Source of the DNA: Sophora flavescens
Taxonomy: Eukaryota; Streptophyta; Magnoliopsida; Fabales; Fabaceae
Direction of reading: 5' to 3'
Length of the DNA: 64,000 nucleotides
NCBI GenBank assembly: GCA_030762895.1
Contig: CM061063.1
Coordinates: 75,513,836-75,577,835, forward strand
The position numbers were made by a program, and so were the translations under genes. The notes beneath the pieces are model-generated. The model was not told where the DNA came from. It ran no database searches and worked only from the letters and a program-made list of their open reading frames with translations. Shown piece by piece: positions 1-9,983 of this stretch; position 1 is the first letter of the stretch; the number at the start of each line of letters is the position of its first letter.

Positions 1-899
1 ATATAGAGTATTAGGGAATGGGTGCTCTAACCCATATACAAGAGGAACTATGAAAACCAAACCAATGTGAAATTAATACTGCATCTTTAAAAAGACAGCA
101 GTATCCAATTTACAAAGGCAGAGCACATAAAAATAGCACCACTGAGTTTGTACATTTTACATCTCCTTCAATTAATATTCTTTTAAGAGGTTTTAAACAT
201 TTCTATATTTTTAAATAATTATTAGATTTATCAGACCAACTCCAAGCATTGATTAATTGGATATTGCGGACTTATTTAATATGTTTACATGTTTCGGGTA
301 TTAGATACCTTATTGTTAACTTCTCTATTTGTTTTTGATGATATTTTAACTATCTTTGTGTTTTCTTCATGCATTGAATTAATTCAAATGTACTTTGTGT
401 CATTTCCATTTTATTTTTCTTTTGTAAGTGCTATTTTCATCGTTATTATTACTTTGTTTTTTGAGACATTGCAAATACAAATTTGTTGCTTTAGCTCCGG
501 AAGCAAAGAAAGTTGTATCTCCACCCATTACAAATATTCAGGTGTTTGCAAACTCTGATGTGCTTCTTTTTTTGTTCACCTCTCCATCTATCATATATAT
601 CGTGTTCTTCTATTGTTGGCCATTTTTTTTTTATATTTTTACCTTAAAATATTCAGGTGTTTGCAAACTCTCGTGTGACTTTACTGACTTGCACGGGAAT
701 GAAATTAATTTTACGGGAAGAAGGATGAAAACATATGACCTCTTAACAATGATTTATTATGATTTCATCACCCTTTCACAAGAGCAATTTTGAGTTCTCT
801 TTCTCTATTGAGGTAGAAACAAATTGTATCTATGAGAAACATTGTTCTCTAACATCACATTTGATATTGGATCATACTCCTCTAAAGTGAGTAGAATTG
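1..899. other. AT-rich spacer, no gene seen
   Basis: There is no convincing gene here. Two overlapping plus-strand reading frames (289-793) are hydrophobic and low in complexity, with no recognisable domain. A 25-bp sequence beginning AAATATTCAGGTG occurs as a direct repeat at 532-556 and 647-671, about 115 bp apart. This may be a short local duplication or the footprint of an old insertion. Confidence 0.5.
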
Positions 900-1556
900 T
901 AGAGTTTGAAAATATTAAAAATAATACAATAGCTAATTATATATTTTTAAAAGAGATAGAAATAAATCAAGTAGATTTTCAATAGAGGAAAAAATATAAT
1001 ATAATAAATAAATATTTTTTTAAAGTGATTAACTTGCATAGGCCAAAGAGGATAAATAAATCAAATACATTTTCAGGAGAGAAAAAAAATGATAGATAAA
1101 TATGATTTCTAAAAATGGTTAACTCGCATCGATAAAAAGAGGAGATATAAATCGAATTTATTTTTCAAAAGAGAATAGAAAAATAATATGATAAATGAAA
1201 ATATTTTCTAAAAATGTTTAACTTACACACGGGGAAAAGAGAAGAAATAAAAGAAATAAGTCAATTAGATTTTTAAGAGAGAATAAAAGTAATAGGAAAA
1301 TGATTAACTTGTACAGGGAATATTAGAGAAATAAATCAAATAGACTTTAAAGAGAGAAATAAAAAAAAATGATTTAGTATGATGGTACGTAAATATATTT
1401 TCTAAAATTTATTAAATTTGACGGGAAAATAAGATAAATAAATCAAATAGATTTCAAGACAGAAGAAAAAATTAATATAATAGATAGATATATTTTCTAA
1501 ATATTATTCATTCACACCGGACAAATATGAGAAATAAAATAATTAATATATTTTTC
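900..1556. repeat. Degenerate tandem array A (about 90-bp units)
   Basis: The segment is built from six or seven poorly conserved units of about 90 bp. Each contains, in order, a block like AAATAAATCAAATAGATTTT, a purine-rich block (AGAGAGAATAAAA), a block like GATAGATAAATATATTTTCT, and a block like AAATGATTAACTTGCACGGG. The recurring ATTAACTT-type block sits near 1027, 1117, 1217, 1301, 1410 and 1506. A second array of the same family lies at 32440-33290. The array runs straight into a Helitron-like 3' terminus, so it may be the subterminal part of a Helitron family. That link is an inference. Confidence 0.6.
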
Positions 1557-1578
1557 GAGCATGGCACGGGTCCATACA

Positions 1579-1583
<5 letters not shown>
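1557..1583 (+). mobile_element. Helitron-like 3' terminus
   Basis: CATGGCACGGGTCCAT is followed within a few bases by CTAAT, which fits the Helitron terminal consensus CTRRT. A GC-rich, partly palindromic block just before the end is typical of the Helitron terminal hairpin, but the hairpin here is degenerate. The same 16-mer followed by CTAGT occurs near 2900. No 5' TC end was identified, so the element's extent is unknown. Confidence 0.4.

Positions 1584-1617
<34 letters not shown>
1582..1617. repeat. (TA)n microsatellite
   Basis: An uninterrupted run of about 17 TA dinucleotides directly follows the Helitron-like terminus. Helitrons insert at AT dinucleotides, and TA repeats commonly expand next to their ends. 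Confidence 0.9.
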
Positions 1618-1620
<3 letters not shown>

Positions 1621-2681
1621 CTCATTGAATGCTATTCCATGTGTCAACCTTAGAGAAAACTATTCATTTAATTAAAAAATATTGTGCATAATTAAAAGGA
1701 TTTTTAAATTAATTAAAAGGATTTTTAAAAATTCATTTAACAATATTCATGAGAAAATTAATTAAAAATTAAAAATAAAATTGTTTATCAACACGATATT
1801 CATTTCCTTTCTTTCGAAAACAACTTAATTTTTAATTAATTTTCTCATGAATTTAAACTACATCATTCTATAACTATCACATAAAATTTCGAGCATCAAG
1901 TTTTTTATTGAATTTGTTTGATCTAGAGCCTATTTGTTTAAGATTAAAAAATAAATGATTTTGATACAAAATAATTTAGTTATTATTTTTAGAGTTTTTT
2001 TTTTTTAAAAAAAAAGCAGAAACAGATTTGCGTTTGTTTACGATAAAAAAAAATCATTTTTTAAATAGTAATTAGTTATAAAAACTGATTTTTTTTCCCA
2101 AAAGCTAATAAAAGTTGCATTTGATTTTAACCCTGAAAATTATTTTTTTACTTCTTTTCTTTTTTTTTCAAAAGCAAAGACAACCATACTAAAAGTCTTA
2201 AAAAATGATTATTCAGTTAAAAAATGATTTTTTTAGCAAAATAAGCAATAACAAATGCATTCTTAATCCATCGTCATCAGGTTTATTCAAAAAATTTACC
2301 CATTTAAAAAAATATTTTATAAATTTATTGAATGCAAAAAACAAATTTATAAGTGAATAATATTTTAACTTAAATAAAATTACTTACAATTAAAATAAGT
2401 CATACCTAAAATATCACTATTAAACTATCAAGCTTATAATTTTGCTTTGCAAAAAAAAAAAAAAAAAATCACAATAAAACTTTAATGCCTATATTCAAAT
2501 ATTATGTTGTTTTATATTCTTCACACATGTCTATAATAATTATTAAGTTTGTATCTGTTACAATTTACGATCGACGATTCAGATTAAATAATTTTTTAAT
2601 TTTTTTGATATATAATTTCCGACAAAAAAAAAATTTAAACCACAAAACATGAATTTAACAATTATATATGAGTTTAATTTC
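1618..2681. other. AT-rich spacer with a possible decayed MITE
   Basis: No gene is seen. Between about 1925 and 2265 the ends look loosely inverted (GCCTATTTGTTTAAGATTA on the left; AAGCAATAACAAATGCATTC on the right). That resembles the MITE at 20059-20371, but the match is weak. The rest is A/T homopolymer-rich spacer. Confidence 0.3.
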
Positions 2682-2841
2682 TATGCATTGTCGGAGTAAA
2701 GATTTTTACACAGACAACCAATCAGAAATCATGAAATTGATGACTTTTAAGGTGGTTAAGACAAGAATCAAAGATTTGTAATGATATATCAATTTCTTAT
2801 TGGTTGACAGTGTAAAAAAACTTTACACTGTCAGTGCATAT
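2682..2841. mobile_element. Small MITE with inverted ends
   Basis: The left end (ATGCATTGTCGGAGTAAAG) and the reverse complement of the right end (ATGCACTGACAGTGTAAAG) match over about 50 bp with scattered mismatches. This gives a fold-back element of about 160 bp. It includes the palindromic stretch GACAGTGTAAA...TTTACACTGTC near its right end. There is no coding capacity. The target duplication is unclear, so the superfamily is not assigned. Confidence 0.55.
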
Positions 2842-2892
2842 CAACTAAATACATTATATATTTAAAAATAAAATCCTTAAAGAATAGCATAT

Positions 2893-2925
2893 TCCCCATA
2901 CATGGCACGGGTCCATCAATCTAGT
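2893..2925 (+). mobile_element. Helitron-like 3' terminus (second copy)
   Basis: CCCATACATGGCACGGG is a near-palindrome that could form the terminal hairpin. It is followed by TCCATCAAT and CTAGT, matching CTRRT. The hairpin-to-end spacing and the shared CATGGCACGGGTCCAT block tie it to the terminus at 1557-1583. The 5' end was not found. It may lie between the two termini, or both may belong to longer overlapping copies. Confidence 0.45.
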
Positions 2926-3089
2926 ATATTCACATATATAATGATAATACTTTTTTTTGACAAGTATATAATGATAATACTTGGATTGCCTTTTACTTAC
3001 ATTTTCATCAAATAATATTTTCATCTTCATGCCTCTTTTCTTATCATTATGTGAAAGAAAGAAATAGGCACAAGGATTATATAAAAAAA

Positions 3090-3655
3090 AAGGGTCTATT
3101 TATTCGGTTGGTCTTCGAACTACTTGGAAATTTTCAAGTAGGTCTCCGAACTAAAATATATTTTTTAATTGAGTCTCTAAACTTATATAAAATCTCTAAT
3201 TGAGTCCCTAAAGTAGAAAATCTATTAGTAATCCGTTAAATTGGACAAAATGTTACCGATTCCATCTAAGTTGGATACTCATATCAGTCACCTATGACAT
3301 GTCATTGTCTAGGTAACACTCCATCCTCATTCACTATTCGGGGGAGATGCAACCGTGAAACAAAGATTAAGGAAGGAAAGAGTCGTTGGTTTGGATGGGG
3401 AAGAAGTAGCTACAGGTCACGTACGTTTTTGTCTTCTAGTTCAACATTTTGATCTCATGCAACCCTAAATACTAATTTGGGGAAAAAATCTCATGTTCTC
3501 CATTAGCAAACTGAATAGCCTCTTCACAGAACTTTATCCCAGGGGCTCAATTGGAAAATTTATATAAGTTCATAGACCCAGTTAGAAACTTTTTAGTTCA
3601 AAGACTTTTTGAAAATTCACAAATAATTCAGAGATCAACTCAATAATTAAACCAA
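3090..3655. mobile_element. Long-TIR non-autonomous DNA element (Mutator-like)
   Basis: The left end (GGTTGGTCTTCGAACTACTT, then repeated GAGTCTCTAAACTTATAT-like phrases) is mirrored at the right as its reverse complement (GAGTTGATCTCTGAATTATT, then TGGGTCTATGAACTTATAT). The arms are about 110-150 bp at roughly 75 per cent identity by eye. The centre (about 3230-3520) is unique and has no long reading frame. Elements with this look are common in dicots and usually classed with Mutator-like long-TIR elements. No clear 9-bp duplication was found. Confidence 0.55.
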
Positions 3656-4078
3656 AAAGTAATTCAGTCTCAATTGAGTCCACTAGTAATATCTCATTAT
3701 GTATATATCTATTTTTTCATATGAAGGGGAAAACATACAAGAATATTCACTCTCCACCTTCATGTATTACATCCGTGAAAACATGAATTAGCCGACTTTG
3801 TAATTATTATATTTCTGTTAATTAGTTATTCATAAATATAAGTTGTTGCATACATGGAACCTTTTATTCTAAAATGGAATTTCCATAACAACATTTGCAT
3901 CACTTCACACATTTCAAATAGCTGCATGGGAGTGGGAATTTGTTATTCCATTTTGGTGTACCACAACGGAAGAATAAATCTTTATACGCTACATGGTGTG
4001 TAAGGTGCATAACTCAACGATTTGTTAGAGTGTGGCTAACAATTCCACCGGTTAATCCAACACCCACCAACAGATGTA
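3656..4078. other. Spacer 3' of the sulfotransferase pseudogene
   Basis: No gene is seen. This would be downstream (3' UTR and flank) of the minus-strand sulfotransferase pseudogene whose ancestral stop codon is at 4079-4081. No clear polyadenylation signal was assigned. Confidence 0.4.
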
Positions 4079-4440
4079 CTAAGACAACATTGTAAAATGG
4101 AGACCAGACCCACCTAACTTTTCTTCCATGACTTTGGATAATTTTTTCCATCATTGAAGGGGATAAATAGTTTACCCAATCCCCTATTTCACCCTTCCTA
4201 AACAAATATTTTTTCTCAAAGAACCTGGCAAATGTTCCAGACTTGTTTACTTCCAATTCCTTCATCGTGTCAAAGCTACACAACATAATTATGTTTTCAA
4301 TCACTCCACTATTTTCCTCCTTCATTGTGAAAAGACAACCCAAGATCTTTGCCACTCTTCTCACATGAAAATTGCAATCTTCTTTAAGGTCCTCATACTT
4401 TAAGAACAAAACCTTATGAGGCCTCTCTTTGCTCTCTTTC
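4079..4440 (-). pseudogene. Sulfotransferase pseudogene copy 1, C-terminal part
   Basis: This is the 3' third of a plant cytosolic sulfotransferase. The family transfers sulfate from PAPS to small-molecule hydroxyls, for example flavonols. Reading on the minus strand from 4440, it begins RPHKVLFLKYEDL and continues through the PAPS-binding region IV signature (FRKGEIGDWVNY). It then loses frame near 4145 through an apparent extra A in a homopolymer; in the shifted frame a family-like end closes at 4079-4081. The rest of the gene lies at 18719-19387, and a 14.3-kb retrotransposon (4441-18718) separates the two halves exactly at the 5-bp duplication CTTTC. The closest relative in the window is the copy at 42305-43365. 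Cut from its promoter and start codon, this half cannot make enzyme. Confidence 0.88.
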
Positions 4441-5022
4441 TGTTGTGTTTTAACACTGAAACAGAAAGAACAAATGCACAGCACCTAGAAAGAAAAATTG
4501 AAAACAGCAAAACACTGAATTTGACAGAAGCACGTAATGAAATTAACAAGATAAAGAAGGAAAGGATCACACCAAAGATTAACGTGGTTTAGCCGGTGGG
4601 GCCTACATCCACGGGGGGAGAACAAAGGTATTCCACTATGATTGAATCAAGGTTACAAGATCAAGCTAGCCTCAATAGAATTCTACCCTTGGCCCTTTGT
4701 GTTTTCACCTTGTAAGCAGACAGGACAAAGTTCCCAAGTCTTTCCTTCACTCTACTTTTCACACGCCAACCTCTTGATCACTCACCCTCTTGATTACAAA
4801 ACAAGTTACAGAGAAATACAAAGCATATCAGAACCATCTCTAATCTTCTTTACATAGTCTATAGCCTATGCTTTATATAGAGATACAATCAGCTTCAAGA
4901 TCTGTTTGAGCTCCATCAGTTATACTGCAGCAAGTTGGTTAAAACAGAAGTAACTAACTTCTAACCGATTCTTCTAACTGAAAGCCTTGATCTTCTAACT
5001 GATTTTGAGACACCAACTAAAA
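4441..5022 (-). repeat. 3' LTR of copia A
   Basis: This is the 582-bp LTR copy next to the SOT C-terminal half. On the plus strand it begins TGTTGTGTTTTAACACTG. In element orientation the first bases are TTTTAG, where the other LTR has TGTTAG, so the terminal TG is mutated. A TATA-like CTATATAAAG (element strand) lies at 4871-4880. Confidence 0.9.
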
Positions 5023-5035
5023 AATCTCCACCTTG
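5023..5035 (-). promoter_or_regulatory. Polypurine tract of copia A
   Basis: In element orientation the sequence ACAAGGTGGAGATT lies directly before the 3' LTR. This is the expected place and composition for the plus-strand primer. Copia element E has a near-identical tract (CCAAGGTGGAGAAT) at the same place, supporting a shared lineage. Confidence 0.65.
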
Positions 5036-5115
5036 TCTCTAAAACCATTCAGTCATAGTTGCACGGCTTTGTTCTCTCACCAGACCACTTTCTTCTTACT
5101 GAAAATTAATCAAGT

Positions 5116-5928
5116 TCAAGCAATGCTTGAACATGGATAAGGGTAGGGAATAATTAAGGCATCAGCTGGATTATCTTCTGTTGAAACTTTCTCGACAAGA
5201 ATTTCCTTTGCCTCAATTACATCCCTTATGAAATGAAGTTTAATATCAATATGTTTAGACTTTTCATGGTATACTTGATGTTTAGAGAGATGGATAGAAC
5301 TTTGGCTATCACAGAAAATTGTCACACAGCTCTGCGGCACTCCAAGTTCACCAATGATTCCCTTTAACCAAATTGCTTCTTTTACCCCTTCTGTGAGTGC
5401 TATGAATTCTGCTTGAGTTGTTGATAAAGCCACCACTGATTGTAGAATTGATCTCCAACTGATGGCAGTTCCAAACATTGTAAAAACATATCCTGACAGA
5501 GATTTTCTAGTATCAATGTTTCCAGCATAATCTGAATCCACATAGCCTTTTATCACATCCTCGGTAAGAGTACTTCTTCTGAACAACAGTCCAGATCTTA
5601 GAGTGCCATTTAAATACCTTAGTATCCACTTCATGGCTTTCCAGTGAGTTAGTCCAGGGTCTACCATGAACCTGCTTACCACATTTACAGCATAAGCCAA
5701 ATCTGGCCAGCAACACACCATTCCATACATGATGTTGCCAATAGCATTTGCATATGGAATTGAGGTCATCTTCTACCTTTCCTCTTCTATTTTAGGCACT
5801 TGCATTATTGGCAACTTATCAAGTTGTCCCAATGGTGTTCCTACTGTCTTAGACTCATGCATTCTGTATCTTCTAACTACCTTTTGCATGTATCCTTGCT
5901 GAGACAACAGTAGCTCTCCAGTCTTTCT
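5116..5928 (-). pseudogene. Copia A pol, RT C-terminus and RNase H
   Basis: This is the distal part of the element A polyprotein. It starts at the B insertion point (5928) with KTGELLLSQQGYMQKV, the RT tail. An in-frame TAG at 5773-5775 follows, then the RNase H domain. Acidic and signature positions are visible in GYVDSDYAG, STTQAEFIAL and IFCDSQSS, so the catalytic set looks present. The frame is lost after DNPADA, where the usual copia tail is read in another frame down to about 5100. The upstream part of the same RT is at 14965-15308. Confidence 0.85.
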
Positions 5929-6059
5929 TGTTAAGTCTCTAAAATGTCTGATGTGCATTTCCCTAAGTTTTGATGAGAACTAAACATTGGTTAATGATTT
6001 AATTAACCTTCATATTGGTTGTTAACCGGTCTTTCGAGTGTGCAGATTAAATATGACAA

Positions 6060-6640
6060 ACAGATGTCCAACAAAGTGAGACAAACAGACGTCCAACAAA
6101 GTGTAAACAAGCAGATGTCCAGCACTGTAGTGATTGAAGAACGCGTCCAAAATGCAAGAGAGAGAAACTTGCGTCCACTAAAGTGATGAAAGCTAGCGTC
6201 TACTAAAGTGACAGAGGTGCTCGTCTACTAAAGGTATCAGAAGCGCTCGTCCAATGACGTGGCATTTGGAGCTCGTACATTAAGGTATCAGAATAGCTCG
6301 TCCATTAAGGTATCAGAAAGGTTGGTCCAATGGCGTGACATTTGGAGCTCGTCCATTAAGGAATCAGAATGGCTCGTCCAATAAAGTGGCATATGGAGCT
6401 CGTCTACTAGGTTACGTCCAACCAGTTAAAGGAGTATCCGTCCAATGACGTGGCATATGGAGCTCGTCCACTAGAGTAACAGAGACTCTTGTCCACTAAA
6501 GTAACAGAGGCTCTCGTCCACTAAAGTAACAGAGGCTCTCGTCCACTAGAGTAACAAAAGTGCTCGTCCACAAAAGGTGACAGAAGCGCTCGTCCACTAG
6601 TCTTTGGACTTATTGAGTCCTTAATATGGAGCTCGTCTAC
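6060..6640 (+). promoter_or_regulatory. CTCGTCCA array with TGACGTGGCA boxes in B 5' LTR
   Basis: Phrases of about 25-40 bp built on GCTCGTCCA(C/T)TA and CAGAGGCTCTCGTCCACTA repeat some 15-20 times in the presumed U3. Two perfect TGACGTGGCA boxes sit at 6255-6264 and 6446-6455, and a mutated one (TGGCGTGACA) at 6331-6340. TGACG and ACGTGGC are known cores for plant bZIP factors (as-1 and ABRE/G-box types). A regulatory role here is inference. Confidence 0.5.
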
Positions 6641-7394
6641 TAGCCCGAATGAAAAATTTTAAATGGCTAGATAGACGCGATTATTTTCAAGATGGAAGCA
6701 CTTATCTTATGAACGCGAATTCTATAAGGATTATCAGAATCGTATTTCAAGAACCAGAAATAGACATGAAGTCTTCTCTCCTACTCAGTTTCACGATTAT
6801 CAAGAAAAGTCAGAAATTACTCTCTCAAGCAACCTTGGATAATCAGAACCAAAGACCAGTTAAAGAATGCTTCCAACATGCTTTATTCCCTAGTACCTCT
6901 GGTCCTTACACGAAAAAGGAAGTGTACTCAGCAATGTACAAAAAGATCTCTGCTCGACTCTGATATGGCTGTATCTCAATGTATAAAGCCATGATCCTTC
7001 ATGTTAGAGTACAACCAATGTTCCTATTGCGTTAATGGCTGCCCAGAACCACTCTATTGCATTAATGGCTGCTCAGAACGACTCTATTGCATTTAATGAA
7101 GTTCTGCTTGAAGCCAATATCTGAGGGAATGTCTCTAACGGATCCTAAATGCTTGAAGACCATAAATACAGAAGTCATTGAAGATAAAAAAAGGAATATA
7201 CACACTGCATTAAAGAAGCCATTACTCTGCTCATTAATTCTTTCATTCTTTCATTCTGTATTCTTCAATCATTTGAAGTTATTACGCAGATTTTCCTAAG
7301 CTTCACATTTAAACCACTCTCTAAGTGTTAGTAAAAGATCTACCTGTGAGAAATTGTATTTATTACAAACCCAATCTCTCAAACAAACCTAATT

Positions 7395-7511
7395 GAGCCT
7401 GAAGAGGCTAGGTGTGAAAATAATACTTGTCTTGAGCCTGAAGAGGCTAGGTGTGAAAACAATACTTGTCTTGAGCCTGAAGAGGCTAGGTGTGCAAATA
7501 ATACTTGAGTC
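7395..7511 (+). repeat. Three 39-bp tandem repeats in B 5' LTR
   Basis: Three near-identical 39-bp units begin at 7395, 7434 and 7473 (GAGCCTGAAGAGGCTAGGTG...). The same triplet is in the 3' LTR at 14551, 14590 and 14629, so it predates this insertion. Each unit holds the inverted repeat AGCCTGAAGAGGCT, which may form a small hairpin in RNA. Confidence 0.85.
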
Positions 7512-7811
7512 TGTAACCTTGTCAGTTATAGTGAATAAATCTTGGTGCTGCCTAGGACTGGACGTAGCTCTTTGCTTTAAAGAGTGAACCAGGATAAATC
7601 ACTGTGTCAATCTCTCTTTCATAAACTCTTTAATTGCTTTAGTTTTCTTGCGTCCATCAAGTGGTGTATTTACAAAAGTCACCCGTCCATCCTGTATTCT
7701 TCCACCCGTCCAAATCTAGCTTTCTGTTTGCGAAAAGATTTTAACTTTGCTTAAATTCTGATAAACACAATTTAACCCCCCATTCTCGTGTTTATAGTCG
7801 TCTATTTCAGT

Positions 7812-7823
7812 TGGTATCAGAGC
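7812..7823 (+). other. Primer binding site of copia B
   Basis: TGGTATCAGAGC lies two bases past the 5' LTR. It is the standard plant copia site complementary to the 3' end of initiator methionine tRNA. Confidence 0.9.
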
Positions 7824-7880
7824 TCAGCCTCTGGGTTGAGCATCTAACAGTGTAGAGGTAAAAGGTGCTGAAGAATAGAC

Positions 7881-9484
7881 ATGACGGCTGGAGCTAGTTC
7901 AAGTGGAAGTCATCAGACTGAAGGAGCTTCCCTAACCTGACCTCCTTACTTCAATGGAGAAAACTACAACTACCGGAAGGATAGATTTCAAGGGTTCATT
8001 CTATCCACAAACTCTGATCTTTGGGATGTCATCTCAGATGGTCCATTCATTCCCAAGAATGATGATAACACTGATAAACCAAAAACTCAGTGGACTACTG
8101 CAGAAAAATCAAAATGGGAGCTGAACCACAAAGCCAGATACAACATCATTTGTGCTCTCAGTCCAGAGGAGTTTGAGAAGGTATGTGCCTGTGACTCTGC
8201 AAAAGAAATATGGGACACCTTAGCTGTCACACATGAAGGAACAACAAAGGTCAAAGAGTCAAAGATTGCCATACTTGTTAGAAAGTATGAACTGTTCATC
8301 ATGGAGGAAGGAGAATCTGTTGCTCAGATGATAGGAAGATTTCAAACTATCATCAACAGTTTAAAATCTCTTGGCAAAGTCTATACCAATGCTGAGAATG
8401 TTGGTAAGATTCTGAGAAGTCTACCTAAACAGTGGAGACCTTTGGTCACTGCTATCTCCCAAGCCAAGGATCTCACTACCTTGACTATGGATGAACTTCT
8501 TGGAACACTCACTGTTCATGAGCAAGAACTTGGAGATGAAGCTGCACCAAAGAAGGGCAAGTCAATTGCTCTGAAAGCTGATCAAAAGTCAGCAAAAGGT
8601 TCCAAGGCTCTGAAGGTAGATGGGTCATCCAGTGATGCTGACCTATCAGAACTCGAGGATTCTGAGAGTGATGAAGAATTGTCTTTCCTGACCAGGAAGA
8701 TAAAGCTTCTCCTACAGAAAAAGAAGTTTAAGAGGGATAGGCCATTCAGAAGGTCCAACAAGGACAAGAATTCAAAGAATCCACCTCAACGGACAAGAGT
8801 CCAATTGTTTGTTATGAGTGCAAGAAGCCCGGTCACTTCAAGGCTGAATTTCCTCAACTCAAGAAGGCCCCTTTTAAGAAATTCTTCAAGAAGAAGAAGA
8901 AAGGAATGATGGCTACTTGGGAGGATCTAGAGTCAACATCTTCTGATGAAGAAACTGAGGAAGAAGCCAATCTATGTTCGATGGCCAACACTGAATCAGA
9001 CTCTGATGATGAGGTACATCCTGATTATGAGGAATTACTTGATGCTTATGAGGAGTTGTTGGAGGAATCCAACTGCTTATCTAAATCCTTCAAGAGAGAA
9101 TATGTAAAGCTCACCAGTGAGCATAAACAGAAATCTCAAGAGTGCGAGAAGCTGGCTAAAGAAAATAGTGAGCCGGAGACTGCAAAGTCTAATGAAGCTA
9201 AGATCTCAAGTGAAACATCACCATCTGAAGAAGTTGAAAAACTTCAACAGAAAGTGGAAGAGCTCACTTCTGATCTTGCCAAATTTGTTAATGGTAGAGA
9301 TAATCTGACTAAGCTACTTGGCAGTCAGAAGCACTCTCTTAACAAAGAAGGTATTGGATATGTCCATCAGACACATCATAAAGTATCAACTAAAGCTTCT
9401 AAAGTATCTATTAAGTAAACTGTAACCAAATCAACACCTATTTGTAATTTCTGCGGAAAAACTGGGCATGTTATGTCTAAGTGT
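7881..9484 (+). pseudogene. Copia B gag
   Basis: The likely start is ATG 7881 (MTAGASSSG). The frame has a TGA at 7938-7940 and then runs through a UBN2-type gag core (NHKARYNIICAL, EEGESVAQMIGRF) to about 8790. There it shifts to another frame carrying a first zinc knuckle from 8810 (CYECKKPGHFKAEF). In that knuckle the last cysteine of CX2CX4HX4C is phenylalanine. A strongly acidic and then glutamate/lysine-rich segment (8906-9415) suggests a coiled coil. A TAA at 9416-9418 follows, then a second, intact knuckle CNFCGKTGHVMSKC (9443-9484). Two knuckles flanking an acidic stretch are typical of SIRE-type gags. At least two stops and one frameshift make it non-functional. Confidence 0.82.
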
Positions 9485-9575
9485 ATCCATAAGAAGAGAA
9501 GGAAACCTTTACAGACTCCTAGAACTAACATAAAAGGACCCAGAAAAATATGGGTACCTAAAGATCAAATAATCT

Positions 9576-9926
9576 TTGTTGCAGATGTCCTCAACAAGAC
9601 AAAGAAAACACCACTGCTGGTACCTGGGCAGTGGTTGCTCGCGACATATGACGGGAGAAAGGTCTATGTTCCTAGACCTCCAACTTAAGAAAGGAGGACA
9701 CGTTGCCTTCGAAGGGAATCAAAAAGGGAAAGTTATAGGAATTGGTACTATTGGTGGTAAACCCCCTCTTCCCTCTATATCTAAAGTTCTTATGGTTAAA
9801 GGATTAAGACACAATTTGCTTAGCATAAGTCAATTATGTGATAGTGGTTTTGATGTTTCCTTTACCAAGGATGTATGCATAGTTAAAGACTGTAGTGTCA
9901 AAACCTTCTTTTCAGCTAAAAGGTAA
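9576..9926 (+). pseudogene. Copia B protease region, active-site aspartate lost
   Basis: This is the aspartic protease segment of the polyprotein, offset in frame from the gag tail before it. The expected catalytic motif, WYLDSG in this family, reads WYLGSGCSRHMTG: the catalytic Asp codon has become Gly. Downstream hallmarks are present (GIGTIGG, KVLMVKGLRHNLLSISQL). Loss of the Asp should abolish cleavage even without the surrounding frameshifts. A stop follows about 20 codons before the integrase frame. Confidence 0.82.
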
Positions 9927-9983
9927 CAAAATCTTTATAAGATTGAACTGTCTGATCTCTCAGTTCAAAGTGTAACCTGTCTG

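Larger units (their letters stand above)
5929..7809 (+). repeat. 5' LTR of copia B
   Basis: It runs from TGTTAAGTCTC to TCTATTTCA. It contains an irregular CTCGTCCA array (about 6060-6640) and three 39-bp tandem copies starting GAGCCTGAAGAGG at 7395, 7434 and 7473. A 104-residue reading frame at 6649-6963 recurs in the other LTR but resembles nothing known and is probably fortuitous. Confidence 0.92.

Noticed and set aside
289..793. Two overlapping hydrophobic reading frames near the start
   Set aside because: Low-complexity T-rich frames without domain, conserved motif or codon structure.
6649..6963. 104-codon frame shared by both LTRs of copia B (also 13803-14117)
   Set aside because: It is repeated only because LTRs are duplicates; no domain, and part of non-coding LTR sequence.
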